Origin: Flavobacterium sp. UBA5153
GTDB lineage: Bacteria > Bacteroidota > Bacteroidia > Flavobacteriales > Flavobacteriaceae
Length of the DNA stretch: 57,389 bases
NCBI GenBank assembly: GCA_002413745.1
Contig: DHXP01000015.1
Span: forward strand, 1 to 57,389
Reading direction: 5' to 3'
A model generated the notes under the pieces. It saw only the letters and a list, made by a program, of their open reading frames with translations, ran no database searches and was not told the origin of the DNA. Of the stretch, positions 1 through 8,499 are shown one piece after another (position 1 is the first letter of the stretch; each line of letters begins with the position of its first letter). The position numbers and the translations under genes are program-made.

Positions 1-19
1 ACATACTAACCAATGGTAT

Positions 20-58
20 AAAAAAAGCGTCCAGTTAAAATAACGGGACGCTTTTTTG
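20..58. terminator. Bidirectional intrinsic terminator
   Basis: A perfect 12-bp inverted repeat (21-32 with 46-57, core GCGTCC/GGACGC) carries A-runs on the left and T-runs on the right, so it can terminate transcripts from both sides. It lies just past the stop of the minus-strand aldehyde dehydrogenase gene. Confidence 0.85.
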
Positions 59-71
59 TTGCAATTAAATG

Positions 72-1625
72 TTACAAATCAAATTTTATTCCTTGTGCCA
101 ATGGCAAACTCGTGGTATAATTGATAGTGTTGGTTTGCCTTCTCATATATATTTTCCAAGCATCGGAACCGGATTCACGTCCGCCACCCGTTTCTTTTTC
201 TCCACCAAAAGCACCGCCAATTTCGGCTCCGGAAGTTCCAATGTTTACGTTGGCAATCCCGCAATCTGAACCGACAACCGACAAGAAAAGTTCAGCTTCG
301 CGCAAATTGTTCGTCATAATTGCTGAAGAAAGTCCTTGAACAACTCCATTTTGGACTTCGATGGCGTTTTCAACCGAGCCGGAGTATTTTAACAGGTATA
401 AAACCGGTGCGAAAGTTTCGTGTTGCACAATTTCGAATGAATTTTTAGCTTCGGCAATGGCAGGTTTTACATAGCAACCGCTTTCGTAGCCTTCGCCCGA
501 AAGTACGCCGCCTTCCACAAGTAGTTGCCCGCCTTCTTGCACGACTTTTGTCAAAGCGTTATTATACAATTCTACAGCTTGCTTATCGATTAATGGTCCA
601 ACGTGATTATTTTGATCCAATGGATTTCCTATTTTCAATTGTCCGTAAGCAGAGACAATAGCGTCCTTGACTTTATCATAAATACTTTCGTGAATAATCA
701 AACGACGAGTAGAAGTGCAACGTTGTCCCGCTGTTCCCACCGCCCCAAAAACGGCTCCAATAACCGTCATTTTTATATCGGCATCAGGAGTGACAATTAT
801 CGCGTTGTTTCCGCCTAATTCCAACAGTGATTTCCCCAAACGACCGGCAACTACCTGTGCAACAATTTTCCCCATTCGGATAGATCCTGTTGCAGAAATC
901 AGGGAAATACGCTTGTCGGCTGTCATTAATTGTCCCACTTTATAATCTCCATTTATCAGGCAAGAAATTCCTTCCGGAAGATTATTTTCCTTGATAACTT
1001 CGGCAATGATGTTTTGACAGGCAATGCCGCAAAGAGGTGTTTTTTCGGATGGTTTCCAAACGCAAACATCCCCGCAAATCCAAGCCAAAGCCGTATTCCA
1101 AGCCCAAACCGCAACCGGAAAATTGAATGCCGAAATGATTCCGACAATTCCCAATGGGTGATATTGCTCGTACATTCTGTGCCCCGGACGCTCTGAGTGC
1201 ATCGTCAATCCGTGTAATTGACGGGAAAGACCAACAGCAAAATCACAGATATCGATTATTTCCTGAACTTCGCCGTAACCTTCCTGCAATGATTTCCCCA
1301 TTTCATAGGAAACCAGTTTACCTAAAGCCTCTTTATTTTGACGCAATTTATCTCCAAACTGACGAACGATTTCACCACGTTGTGGCGCCGGCATCAGTCT
1401 GAATGTTTTGAAAGCTTCGGTGGCGGCTTGCATTACTTTTTCATAATCGGCGGCGGATGTTGTTTTTACCGATGCGATTAATTTTCCGTCAACCGGAGAG
1501 TAACTTTCGAGGGTTTCCCCGTTTGAAAAATGGTTAATCCCCGTTGATGTTCCCTCGTTTATGGTTTTCACACCGAGTTGTGCCAACGCTTCTTTCATCC
1601 CGAATTGATCTGCTATTGTTATCAT
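72..1625 (-). CDS. Aldehyde dehydrogenase, ALDH7 type (aminoadipate-semialdehyde dehydrogenase-like)
   Basis: A 517-residue NAD(P)-dependent aldehyde dehydrogenase. The catalytic cysteine is in GQRCTS (Cys303), the general-base glutamate is in LLELGG (Glu269), and the Rossmann nucleotide-binding part precedes them (SATGSIRMG near 244-252). The text around GIVGIISAFNFPVAVWAWN and the C-terminal GGAFGGEKETGGGRESGSDAWK is typical of ALDH7 (antiquitin, AmaB, Pcd), which oxidises alpha-aminoadipic semialdehyde in lysine breakdown. The length is normal for the family. It is probably cytoplasmic, since no signal peptide is present. It appears to be a single-gene unit: corA lies 91 bp upstream on the same strand and a strong terminator follows. 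A possible -7 box on the minus strand (TATATTTG, complement of 1661-1668) lies about 36 bp upstream of the ATG. Family assignment is firm; the lysine substrate is inferred. Confidence 0.93.
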   Translation of the reverse strand: MITIADQFGMKEALAQLGVKTINEGTSTGINHFSNGETLESYSPVDGKLIASVKTTSAADYEKVMQAATEAFKTFRLMPAPQRGEIVRQFGDKLRQNKEALGKLVSYEMGKSLQEGYGEVQEIIDICDFAVGLSRQLHGLTMHSERPGHRMYEQYHPLGIVGIISAFNFPVAVWAWNTALAWICGDVCVWKPSEKTPLCGIACQNIIAEVIKENNLPEGISCLINGDYKVGQLMTADKRISLISATGSIRMGKIVAQVVAGRLGKSLLELGGNNAIIVTPDADIKMTVIGAVFGAVGTAGQRCTSTRRLIIHESIYDKVKDAIVSAYGQLKIGNPLDQNNHVGPLIDKQAVELYNNALTKVVQEGGQLLVEGGVLSGEGYESGCYVKPAIAEAKNSFEIVQHETFAPVLYLLKYSGSVENAIEVQNGVVQGLSSAIMTNNLREAELFLSVVGSDCGIANVNIGTSGAEIGGAFGGEKETGGGRESGSDAWKIYMRRQTNTINYTTSLPLAQGIKFDL

Positions 1626-1716
1626 TGTAACTTTTTTAGTTATAATTGTTATATTTTTTACAAATATATTGATTTTTATTTAATCGTCGCTAAATGATGT
1701 TGTTTAGATTTTTCGC

Positions 1717-2643
1717 CTAAAACAAATTCTTTTTCTTGAATAAAAACACGCCAAAAACTGAGATTAGCAAGGAAATTAACAGCACAATCCAAAATCCAAA
1801 AGGAGTATTTTCAAAATTATTGGGAACATTCATTCCGTACAAACTGGCGACTACTGTAGGAATCATTAAAATTATCGAAATCGAAGTCAGCCTTTTCATA
1901 ATGACATTCAAATTGTTGGAAATAACGGAAGCATAGGCGTCCATCATTCCGGTCAAGATATTGCTGTAAATATTGGTGGTTTCTTCGGCTTGTCGCAATT
2001 CGATTTCTACATCCTCGAGCAACTCAGGATCAAAAGTGTCTTTGTGAATTTTCAAATTCCTGATTCTGCGAAATAATACATCGTTGCCTTTTAATGACGT
2101 AATAAAAAACACCAAACATTTTTCTATCTGGAGCAAAGCCTGAAGTTCCTCGTTTTTAATCGATTGTTCCAAATTATCCTCTGCCAATTTGATACGTTGA
2201 TTGATTTTTTTCAGGTGTTTTAGAAACCAAATACTTGAAGACAAAAGCAACTTCAACACTAAATCAAAATGATTATTGATGGCGATTTTTTTACGTTGGG
2301 TATAAAAAACAAAATCAGAAATAATATCGGTTTGATGAAAACAAAGAGACACAAAAACATCGTCTTTGAACATTAACCCTAGTGGTGCCGTATTGAATGG
2401 CAATTTTGCATCGTTGCTTTTGAAAGGGATACGCAAAATGATAAGAGTCCAGCCGTTTTCAATTTCGATACGTGGCCGTTCGTCAATATCATCAATATCA
2501 TTATAGAAATCATCGGGAATTTGTAATTCTTTGAGAAGAAATTTGGTTTCTTCTTTAGTTGGACAAACTACATCAATCCAGCAGTTATTTTCGCAGTTTT
2601 CCGTTTGAATTAATCCGTCGTCGTTTTTGTAATAAGTAATCAT
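1717..2643 (-). CDS. corA: CorA-family magnesium/divalent cation transporter
   Basis: A 308-residue CorA-type channel of the inner membrane. A long acidic and helical cytoplasmic N-terminal domain precedes two C-terminal membrane segments. The signature YGMN (Gly270-Met271-Asn272), which forms the selectivity loop between the two helices, is present, followed by the short basic tail KKKNLF. CorA proteins form pentamers and import Mg2+, Co2+ or Ni2+. The ATG at 2643 sits inside one arm of an 11-bp inverted repeat in the leader (see the entry at 2641-2684), so initiation may be controlled by RNA folding. The gene is flanked by unrelated genes and seems to be transcribed alone. The family call is secure; the exact metal is not readable. 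Confidence 0.93.
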   Translation of the reverse strand: MITYYKNDDGLIQTENCENNCWIDVVCPTKEETKFLLKELQIPDDFYNDIDDIDERPRIEIENGWTLIILRIPFKSNDAKLPFNTAPLGLMFKDDVFVSLCFHQTDIISDFVFYTQRKKIAINNHFDLVLKLLLSSSIWFLKHLKKINQRIKLAEDNLEQSIKNEELQALLQIEKCLVFFITSLKGNDVLFRRIRNLKIHKDTFDPELLEDVEIELRQAEETTNIYSNILTGMMDAYASVISNNLNVIMKRLTSISIILMIPTVVASLYGMNVPNNFENTPFGFWIVLLISLLISVFGVFLFKKKNLF

Positions 2644-2684
2644 AATGTAATACGCTTTTTTTAAAGAATAACGATTACATTATG
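2641..2684 (-). promoter_or_regulatory. Hairpin over the corA start codon
   Basis: CATAATGTAAT (2641-2651) and ATTACATTATG (2674-2684) are perfect 11-bp inverted repeats with a 22-nt loop. In the minus-strand mRNA the 3' arm ends exactly with the AUG of corA, so the folded leader would bury the initiation codon. The stem is AU-rich and could melt with temperature or a ligand. The regulatory role is inference. Confidence 0.5.
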
Positions 2685-2963
2685 CAACGGCTGTTCCGGT
2701 TTGAATTTCATTTTCCTCGAATAATAATCGTCCATTTTCGGATATTTTATTTTTTTTGCAAAATTATAGTTTTAAATGTAATAATACCCTATTAACTCTT
2801 AACTAAAAATTCGGTTCCAGTTTCTATAAAAAATCCGCGTTTTTGTCTGGTTATTATTTTTTGGAGAAATTATGTAAATACCGAAAATGGGATATCTTAG
2901 ATTCAATACATAAAAACTGGATTCTTTATGTAAAAACTATCCTTTTCGAATGATTTAGAAGTT
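2685..2963 (-). promoter_or_regulatory. corA upstream region with a -7 box
   Basis: With the hairpin this makes a 320-bp gap without a gene. On the minus strand TAATTTTG (complement of 2759-2766) fits the Bacteroidota -7 consensus TAnnTTTG; no clear -33 TTG was found at the expected distance. CCATTTTCGG (2733-2742) and CCGAAAATGG (2881-2890) form a distant 10-bp inverted repeat, and a weak 7-bp hairpin (2909-2931) lies near the endonuclease-like gene, upstream of its 3' end in the minus sense. No ORF with family-like character was seen. Confidence 0.4.
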
Positions 2964-4067
2964 TTATTTCACTTCTTTTATCAAATAAACGTAAACCGGA
3001 AAATGGTCGCTATATCCTACATCGTTTGCCGAATGTCTTTGTGGATACCCTTTGTATTGACCTGTGGTTTGAATCAGGAACGACTTGTTGTAAATTCCTG
3101 CTTTCCAATAACGAAAAGAGGAATAACCCTCCTTGATTAAGGTTTCCGAAACCATAATTTGGTCAAAAATATCTCCGGCATCTCTGTAGAATAACGACGC
3201 ATTTCCGTCTTTGTACATTTGTTCGAAAGGATTGTAAACGCCAAATTGCTTTACTTCCGATTTTTTTAACTTGGCTCCAATGCCTTCTTTCACACTTTTA
3301 TTATAAGTTCCATCGTTTAAATCCCCCATTGTAATGATTTTGGCATTGGAATTTACCTTGTAAATAGAGTCCATTATTTTCCTGTTTAACCTTCCTGCAG
3401 CCTCCCGAAATGGACTGCTTTTTTTCTCACCGCCTGAACGTGACGGCCAGTGGTTTACCATTATATTTATTTCTTCGCCATCAAGAAAACCGGTTACCAA
3501 TAGAATATCTCTGGTGTAAACTCGATTATTAATGCCCACTTCCGTTATGTCTTCATCAGTTTCTTTCTCTTTTTTGTCTTTTTCATTGACATTGACATTG
3601 CCTCTGTAAATTATCAAGGGGATATTAATAAAACTGGTAGGTTTAAAATGTTTTTTTTGATACAATAACCCTACATCGATCCCTCTTCGATCAGGAGAAT
3701 CAAAATGCACGATGCCGTAATCAATTTTTATGAGATTGGGCTGTTTTATTAAATCTTCGAGAACACCCTGGTTTTCCACTTCTGAACATCCAATAAATGT
3801 TGGTGCTTCTTTTTGTTGGTCATTTGTCCCAATTTGCATAAGAACTTTTGAAAGGTTCTCCAGTTTTTGATTATACTTTTTTGAAGTCCAACGTTGCAAG
3901 CCAGTTGGAGTCCATTCCTCATCAATATTTGGATTATTAATTGTGTCAAATAGATTTTCGAAATTATAAAATGCAACAGTATGCACTTTATATTGTTTTT
4001 CTTGAGCTTTGGCCCCTAACATTGAAGATAAAATGAATAAAATCACAACAAATTTTTTAATTCTCAT
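2964..4067 (-). CDS. Secreted endonuclease/exonuclease/phosphatase-fold protein
   Basis: A 367-residue protein with an N-terminal signal peptide (residues 1-21, ending AKA before QEKQ). Fold signatures of the EEP superfamily (DNase I, exonuclease III, inositol phosphatases) are present in order: FYNFENLFD at the start of the domain, GCSEVEN with the metal-binding glutamate, NHWPSRSGG, MGDLND with the Asp/Asn pair, and SDHFPVYV with the terminal Asp-His. It should cleave phosphodiesters or phosphate esters in the periplasm or outside the cell. It is divergent from the TonB receptor at 4197 with 129 bp between them, and that receptor is followed by a DUF5689 lipoprotein. The context suggests scavenging of nucleic acid or phosphate. 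The substrate is not determined. Confidence 0.88.
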   Translation of the reverse strand: MRIKKFVVILFILSSMLGAKAQEKQYKVHTVAFYNFENLFDTINNPNIDEEWTPTGLQRWTSKKYNQKLENLSKVLMQIGTNDQQKEAPTFIGCSEVENQGVLEDLIKQPNLIKIDYGIVHFDSPDRRGIDVGLLYQKKHFKPTSFINIPLIIYRGNVNVNEKDKKEKETDEDITEVGINNRVYTRDILLVTGFLDGEEINIMVNHWPSRSGGEKKSSPFREAAGRLNRKIMDSIYKVNSNAKIITMGDLNDGTYNKSVKEGIGAKLKKSEVKQFGVYNPFEQMYKDGNASLFYRDAGDIFDQIMVSETLIKEGYSSFRYWKAGIYNKSFLIQTTGQYKGYPQRHSANDVGYSDHFPVYVYLIKEVK

Positions 4068-4196
4068 AGGTTCGCTATTTTATTGATATTTTTAACAAAA
4101 ATTTAAAGGTAAAAGTAGATAATAATAATTTAAAATGTACATTCACAGCTGTTTAGAAATAAATGTTCCCGAAAAGAGACAAATTAATTTATTTTT

Positions 4197-6962
4197 ATGA
4201 AAAAACTTATTATCAGTACATTATTTGTGATGCAAGTAATGTTTGCTTTTGGACAATTAAATACCGGTGTTTCCGGTAAAGTGGTTGATTCCAAAACGCA
4301 AAAACCAGTGCAAAGTGTTGTTGTATCTATTCGAAATACGAATTTAACGCAATTAACAGGTGCCGATGGAAAATTTTCATTTAACGAAATACCTATTGGA
4401 AGTCAATTATTACTTATCAAAAGTGATGGTTACAAAGACCAATTGCTTCAAATAGAAATCGTTGACGGGAAAATGTTAGATTTAGGAGTCGTGGTTTTGG
4501 AAGAAGACTTAACGCAAGAAAAACAATCGGCATTAATTACCATCAGCGAAAATGATTTGGGCGATGACAATAGCGGATCTGAAAGCACGACAAGCTTGTT
4601 GCAGTCTACTCGTGATGCTTTTTTGCAAGCAGCTGCCTATAATTTTGGAGCGGCAAGGTTTAGCGTTAGAGGAATTGACAATAAATATTCCAGCGTGATG
4701 ATTAACGGTGTTGCGATGAACCGAGTTGCTGACGGAAGACCGCAATATGGCGACTGGGGCGGATTGAATGACGCTACTCGTAACCAGGAATTCACAAATG
4801 GTTCGACGCCTTCTGATTATGTATTTGGAGGAATTGCCGGAACTCAAGAAATAAACACAAGAGCATCCATTTACAGACCAGGAACAAGAATTTCTTTCCT
4901 TAACACTAATACTAATTATAGTTTCAGGGCGATGGGAACCACCGCTTCAGGAATGAATAAAAACGGCTGGGCTTATGTGATATCTGGAGGAAGGCGTTGG
5001 GCCCAAGATGGTTACTATGAAGGCACTGATTACAGTGCAAATTCTTTGTTTACCAGTGTCGAAAAGAAAATCAACGACAAACAAAGCCTCAACTTTACGG
5101 CAATTTATGCCCAAAACAAAAGAGGCAAGAATTCTCCAAATACTGCTGAACAATCTGATTTAGCCGGAATTAAATACAATTCGTACTGGGGTTATCAAGA
5201 AGGTAAAAAAAGAAATTCAAGAGTTAAAAAAATAGAGGAACCATTGTTTATGCTGTCTCATTATTGGAAAGTAAACCCCAAAATGAATTGGAACACCTCG
5301 GTTTCCTATCAAATTGGACAGATTGGAAATAGTCGTATTGATTACACAAAAGCAGACAATCCCGACCCTACTTATTACAGAAAATTGCCAAGTTATTACA
5401 CTAATTCTTTTTATAACGGTGTTTATGCTGGTAACACTCCCACAAATATTGCTAACGCAGAAGCCGCCGAATTGAATTTTCTTGCAAATCGCCAGTTAAA
5501 TTGGAAAGATCTCTATAAGGTAAATGGAGAAAACTTGGCAAACGGAAGCCGATTTGCATTGTATGAAGATAGAAATGACGAAAATATTGCCACTTTCAAT
5601 TCTAATTTGACAACACAACTTTCTGACAACGTTTTAATGATGGCGGGCGTGAATTACTTGTATTCCAACACAAAAAATTTCAAGAATATGCTGGATCTTT
5701 TGGGCGGAAATTACTTCACCGATATCAGCACTTTTGGTCTAACTGAAGATCAACAACAATCAGATTTAAACAATCCTTTCAGAAAATTGGGTGTGGGCGA
5801 ACATTATGGATACAATTATAATGTCGGTGTTACCAAATTGGATGCTTTTACACAGTTTAAATTTGTTTACAAAAAAGTGGATTTCTTTTTGGCCCAAACA
5901 TTCTCCCGTTCCAGTTATCAAAGGGAGGGTTTGTATAAAAACGGCTATTATCCAACAAATTCCTTGGGAAAAAGCGAAAAAATGTATTTTGATAATTTTG
6001 GATTTAAAGGCGGGTTGACTTATAAATTAACCGGAAGGAATTTTATCGACTTCAACGGAATTTATATGACCAAAGCCCCAAACACAAAAGAGGTCTTCCC
6101 AAATTCCCGCGTAAACAATTCCACAACTGATGGAATTACAAACGAAACCATCAAAGGCGTAGATTTGGGTTATGTTGTTAAAGCCCCGAAATTTAAAGCA
6201 AGGTTTACCGGATATTTTTCTGAAACATTAAACTCGACAGATATCAATTATTACTATGCTGATGCCGTTGACAGTAGCGGAAACGGAGCCTTTGTTTCTG
6301 AAATTGTAACTGGATTAAACAAGAAAAACAGGGGAATAGAAGTTGGTCTTGAATATCAATTGACCTCCACAATTAAAATTACAGGCGTATCTGCTTATGG
6401 CGAATATACTATCACAAATAACCCAAATGTAAGTTTAACCGATGACGCTTCTTCAACGGTGACAAATTACGGGCAATCTAAGTTAGCCGGATACAAACAA
6501 GCCGGAATGCCGCAACAAGCTTACTCTTTAGGGATAGAATACAGAGATCCGAAGTTCTGGTGGATTGGTGCCAATGCCAATTATTTAACAGACAATTATC
6601 TTGATGTGTCTTCCATTCGAAGAACCGATAATTTCTATACTAATGTAGACAATGCTACCATAATAATAGATCAAACATTGGCAGACAGCTATTTGAAACA
6701 AGAAAAGTTTGACTCCTTCTTTTTATTTAATTTGGTCGGTGGGAAATCTTGGAGGGTTAACGGCGAAACCTTGGGTCTTTTTGCAACCGTAAATAACCTT
6801 TTAGATATTACCTATAAAACTGGAGGTTTCGAACAATCAAGAAACGCCACATATAGGCAAGAATTTGAAGATCATCAAAGCAATGGCCCAAGTGTATTTG
6901 CCCCAAAATATTTCTACGGATACGGTAGAACCTATATGGTAAATATTTATTTAACCTTTTAA
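4197..6962 (+). CDS. TonB-dependent outer-membrane receptor with carboxypeptidase-like N-domain
   Basis: A 921-residue outer-membrane receptor. It has a signal peptide (1-19, ending AFG before QLNTG), a carboxypeptidase-regulatory-like beta-sandwich (about 24-100, VSGKVVDSKT), a plug domain (about 110-230, with FSVRGIDNKYSSVMINGV) and a long beta-barrel ending in the aromatic-rich YMVNIYLTF. It lacks the usual SusC spacing and has no SusD partner; a DUF5689 lipoprotein follows 12 bp downstream, so the two form an operon. It probably imports a nutrient released at the surface with energy from TonB-ExbBD. Divergent transcription from a secreted nuclease-like enzyme points to nucleic acid or organophosphate as substrate, which is an inference. 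Confidence 0.9.
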   Translation: MKKLIISTLFVMQVMFAFGQLNTGVSGKVVDSKTQKPVQSVVVSIRNTNLTQLTGADGKFSFNEIPIGSQLLLIKSDGYKDQLLQIEIVDGKMLDLGVVVLEEDLTQEKQSALITISENDLGDDNSGSESTTSLLQSTRDAFLQAAAYNFGAARFSVRGIDNKYSSVMINGVAMNRVADGRPQYGDWGGLNDATRNQEFTNGSTPSDYVFGGIAGTQEINTRASIYRPGTRISFLNTNTNYSFRAMGTTASGMNKNGWAYVISGGRRWAQDGYYEGTDYSANSLFTSVEKKINDKQSLNFTAIYAQNKRGKNSPNTAEQSDLAGIKYNSYWGYQEGKKRNSRVKKIEEPLFMLSHYWKVNPKMNWNTSVSYQIGQIGNSRIDYTKADNPDPTYYRKLPSYYTNSFYNGVYAGNTPTNIANAEAAELNFLANRQLNWKDLYKVNGENLANGSRFALYEDRNDENIATFNSNLTTQLSDNVLMMAGVNYLYSNTKNFKNMLDLLGGNYFTDISTFGLTEDQQQSDLNNPFRKLGVGEHYGYNYNVGVTKLDAFTQFKFVYKKVDFFLAQTFSRSSYQREGLYKNGYYPTNSLGKSEKMYFDNFGFKGGLTYKLTGRNFIDFNGIYMTKAPNTKEVFPNSRVNNSTTDGITNETIKGVDLGYVVKAPKFKARFTGYFSETLNSTDINYYYADAVDSSGNGAFVSEIVTGLNKKNRGIEVGLEYQLTSTIKITGVSAYGEYTITNNPNVSLTDDASSTVTNYGQSKLAGYKQAGMPQQAYSLGIEYRDPKFWWIGANANYLTDNYLDVSSIRRTDNFYTNVDNATIIIDQTLADSYLKQEKFDSFFLFNLVGGKSWRVNGETLGLFATVNNLLDITYKTGGFEQSRNATYRQEFEDHQSNGPSVFAPKYFYGYGRTYMVNIYLTF

Positions 6963-6974
6963 AAACTAAGCGTT

Positions 6975-8321
6975 ATGAAAAATAAAATAAAAAATATTTT
7001 TATCATTACTGTCTCAATTGCTTTGTTTTCAAGTTGTGTTAAAGATACTTTTAATACTCCAATCCAAGATGTCTGCATAAATCCGGGGCTGACAAAAACC
7101 AAGGAAGTGGCAAATATTTATGCTGCTGCCACTACTATTACCGCAACATATACTGCCGATGATATCGTTGAAGCTTACGTGATTTCAAGTGACGAAGGTG
7201 GGAATTTTTATAAAAGCATGTATTTCCAACCATTGGACGGTTCAAAAGGATTTAATCTTTCAGTGGATGAAGTAAATGCTTATACCAAAAATTTACAGCC
7301 TGGAAAAAAGGTGTTTCTAAAACTAAAAGGTTTGGCCTTCGCCAATCCAAGCAGTTTTGGAAGAGGCTTGATTTTTGGGGCGCCGCCAACAGAGCAATAC
7401 GCTGTTGATAGGCTATCTGGTTTAACGTATAAAAACTACCTAATTCCCTCTTGCGATGTTATTAGCGAGGATGCCATTGTTAAGCATCTAACTATTTCTC
7501 AAGCTTTGAGTAATAAATATTTGAATACTTTGGTAGAAATAGACGATGTCCAATTCAAGACAGATTGCACTACTTACAGTAAAAAAGATTTTGACACGAG
7601 TTTAAAAATAACAAACGGAAAAACTACATTAGATGTTAGAACAAGTAGATATGCGAATTTTGCCGGCTATCCTGTTCCATCAGGAAGAGGAAAAATCAGG
7701 GGTGTCTTAACAAGATACGGTTCTACTTATCAAATTATTCTTAGAACAGAAAGAGATGTTAATCTTATAAATCCAAGAATACAAACACCTTATTTACCAA
7801 AAACAGGAACAAGCCTTCAATATTTGGGAGTTTTTACTGAAAATTTTGAAAGTTATGCCACCACAACTACCGGTGCAAATTTTCCTAAATACATCAATGA
7901 TGCTGCTGTTGGATATAAATATTGGGATGTAGTCCTTTTTAGTTCGAATAAATACATTCAAGTATCTGCTTATAACAACGGTTGTACAAAGGCCTATTTT
8001 GTTGTTCCTGTCGACATGACTGCCGCAAATAGTTTATCCTTTAAAACAAAAGATGGTTACAACGATGGAGATCCATTGAAAGTGTATTACTCGACCGACT
8101 ATGTTCCCGGTAATAATGTTAGTCAAGCCACTCTTGTCGATATTACCGGTAAATTTAAAATATCCACTGGAAATACTTCTGGATATGGATCAAGTTTCAT
8201 TAGTAGCGGAACTTACCCTATTCCTACTTCTTTAACAGGAAATGGCTATTTCATTTTTGAATACGACGGGACAACTGGGACGACAACAACAATCCAAATT
8301 GATGACATAACCGTGAATTAA
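6975..8321 (+). CDS. DUF5689-domain surface lipoprotein
   Basis: A 448-residue lipoprotein with signal peptide and lipobox (SSC, Cys at about residue 21). The N-terminal half (about 35-265) resembles DUF5689, an OB-like domain found beside TonB receptors and nucleases in Bacteroidota (VEAYVISSDEGGNFYKSMYF, and a later VRTSRYANF stretch). The C-terminal part (about 290-448), with ENFESY near its start and a final IQIDDITVN, resembles a choice-of-anchor-type beta-sandwich. It begins 12 bp after the receptor gene and is surely co-transcribed with it. It likely plays the part of SusD, catching substrate on the outer membrane for the receptor. No catalytic motif was recognised. Confidence 0.8.
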   Translation: MKNKIKNIFIITVSIALFSSCVKDTFNTPIQDVCINPGLTKTKEVANIYAAATTITATYTADDIVEAYVISSDEGGNFYKSMYFQPLDGSKGFNLSVDEVNAYTKNLQPGKKVFLKLKGLAFANPSSFGRGLIFGAPPTEQYAVDRLSGLTYKNYLIPSCDVISEDAIVKHLTISQALSNKYLNTLVEIDDVQFKTDCTTYSKKDFDTSLKITNGKTTLDVRTSRYANFAGYPVPSGRGKIRGVLTRYGSTYQIILRTERDVNLINPRIQTPYLPKTGTSLQYLGVFTENFESYATTTTGANFPKYINDAAVGYKYWDVVLFSSNKYIQVSAYNNGCTKAYFVVPVDMTAANSLSFKTKDGYNDGDPLKVYYSTDYVPGNNVSQATLVDITGKFKISTGNTSGYGSSFISSGTYPIPTSLTGNGYFIFEYDGTTGTTTTIQIDDITVN

Positions 8322-8435
8322 TCCAAATAAAATAAATTTAAAAGGCTTCTTACGGAAACTTTTTTGTTCCCAATTAGTCTTATATTTGGCATATTAAAAA
8401 TTAAGAAACCCTGTTGCTAAGTCAAAGACTCTGTG

Positions 8436-8484
8436 AAAAGTCATGTAATTGCCTTTGTTTACATTTCCAAAGATCATGACTTTT
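8436..8484 (+). promoter_or_regulatory. Two-tier hairpin upstream of the LD-carboxypeptidase gene
   Basis: AAAAGTCATG (8436-8445) pairs perfectly with CATGACTTTT (8475-8484). Inside it CTTTG (8453-8457) pairs with CAAAG (8468-8472), giving a two-tier hairpin. It lies between a possible -7 box (TATATTTG, 8381-8388) and the next gene. It could terminate the DUF5689 operon (ends in TTTT) or structure the leader of the following gene; the sequence does not decide. Confidence 0.45.
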
Positions 8485-8499
8485 AATGAAAAATAGGTA

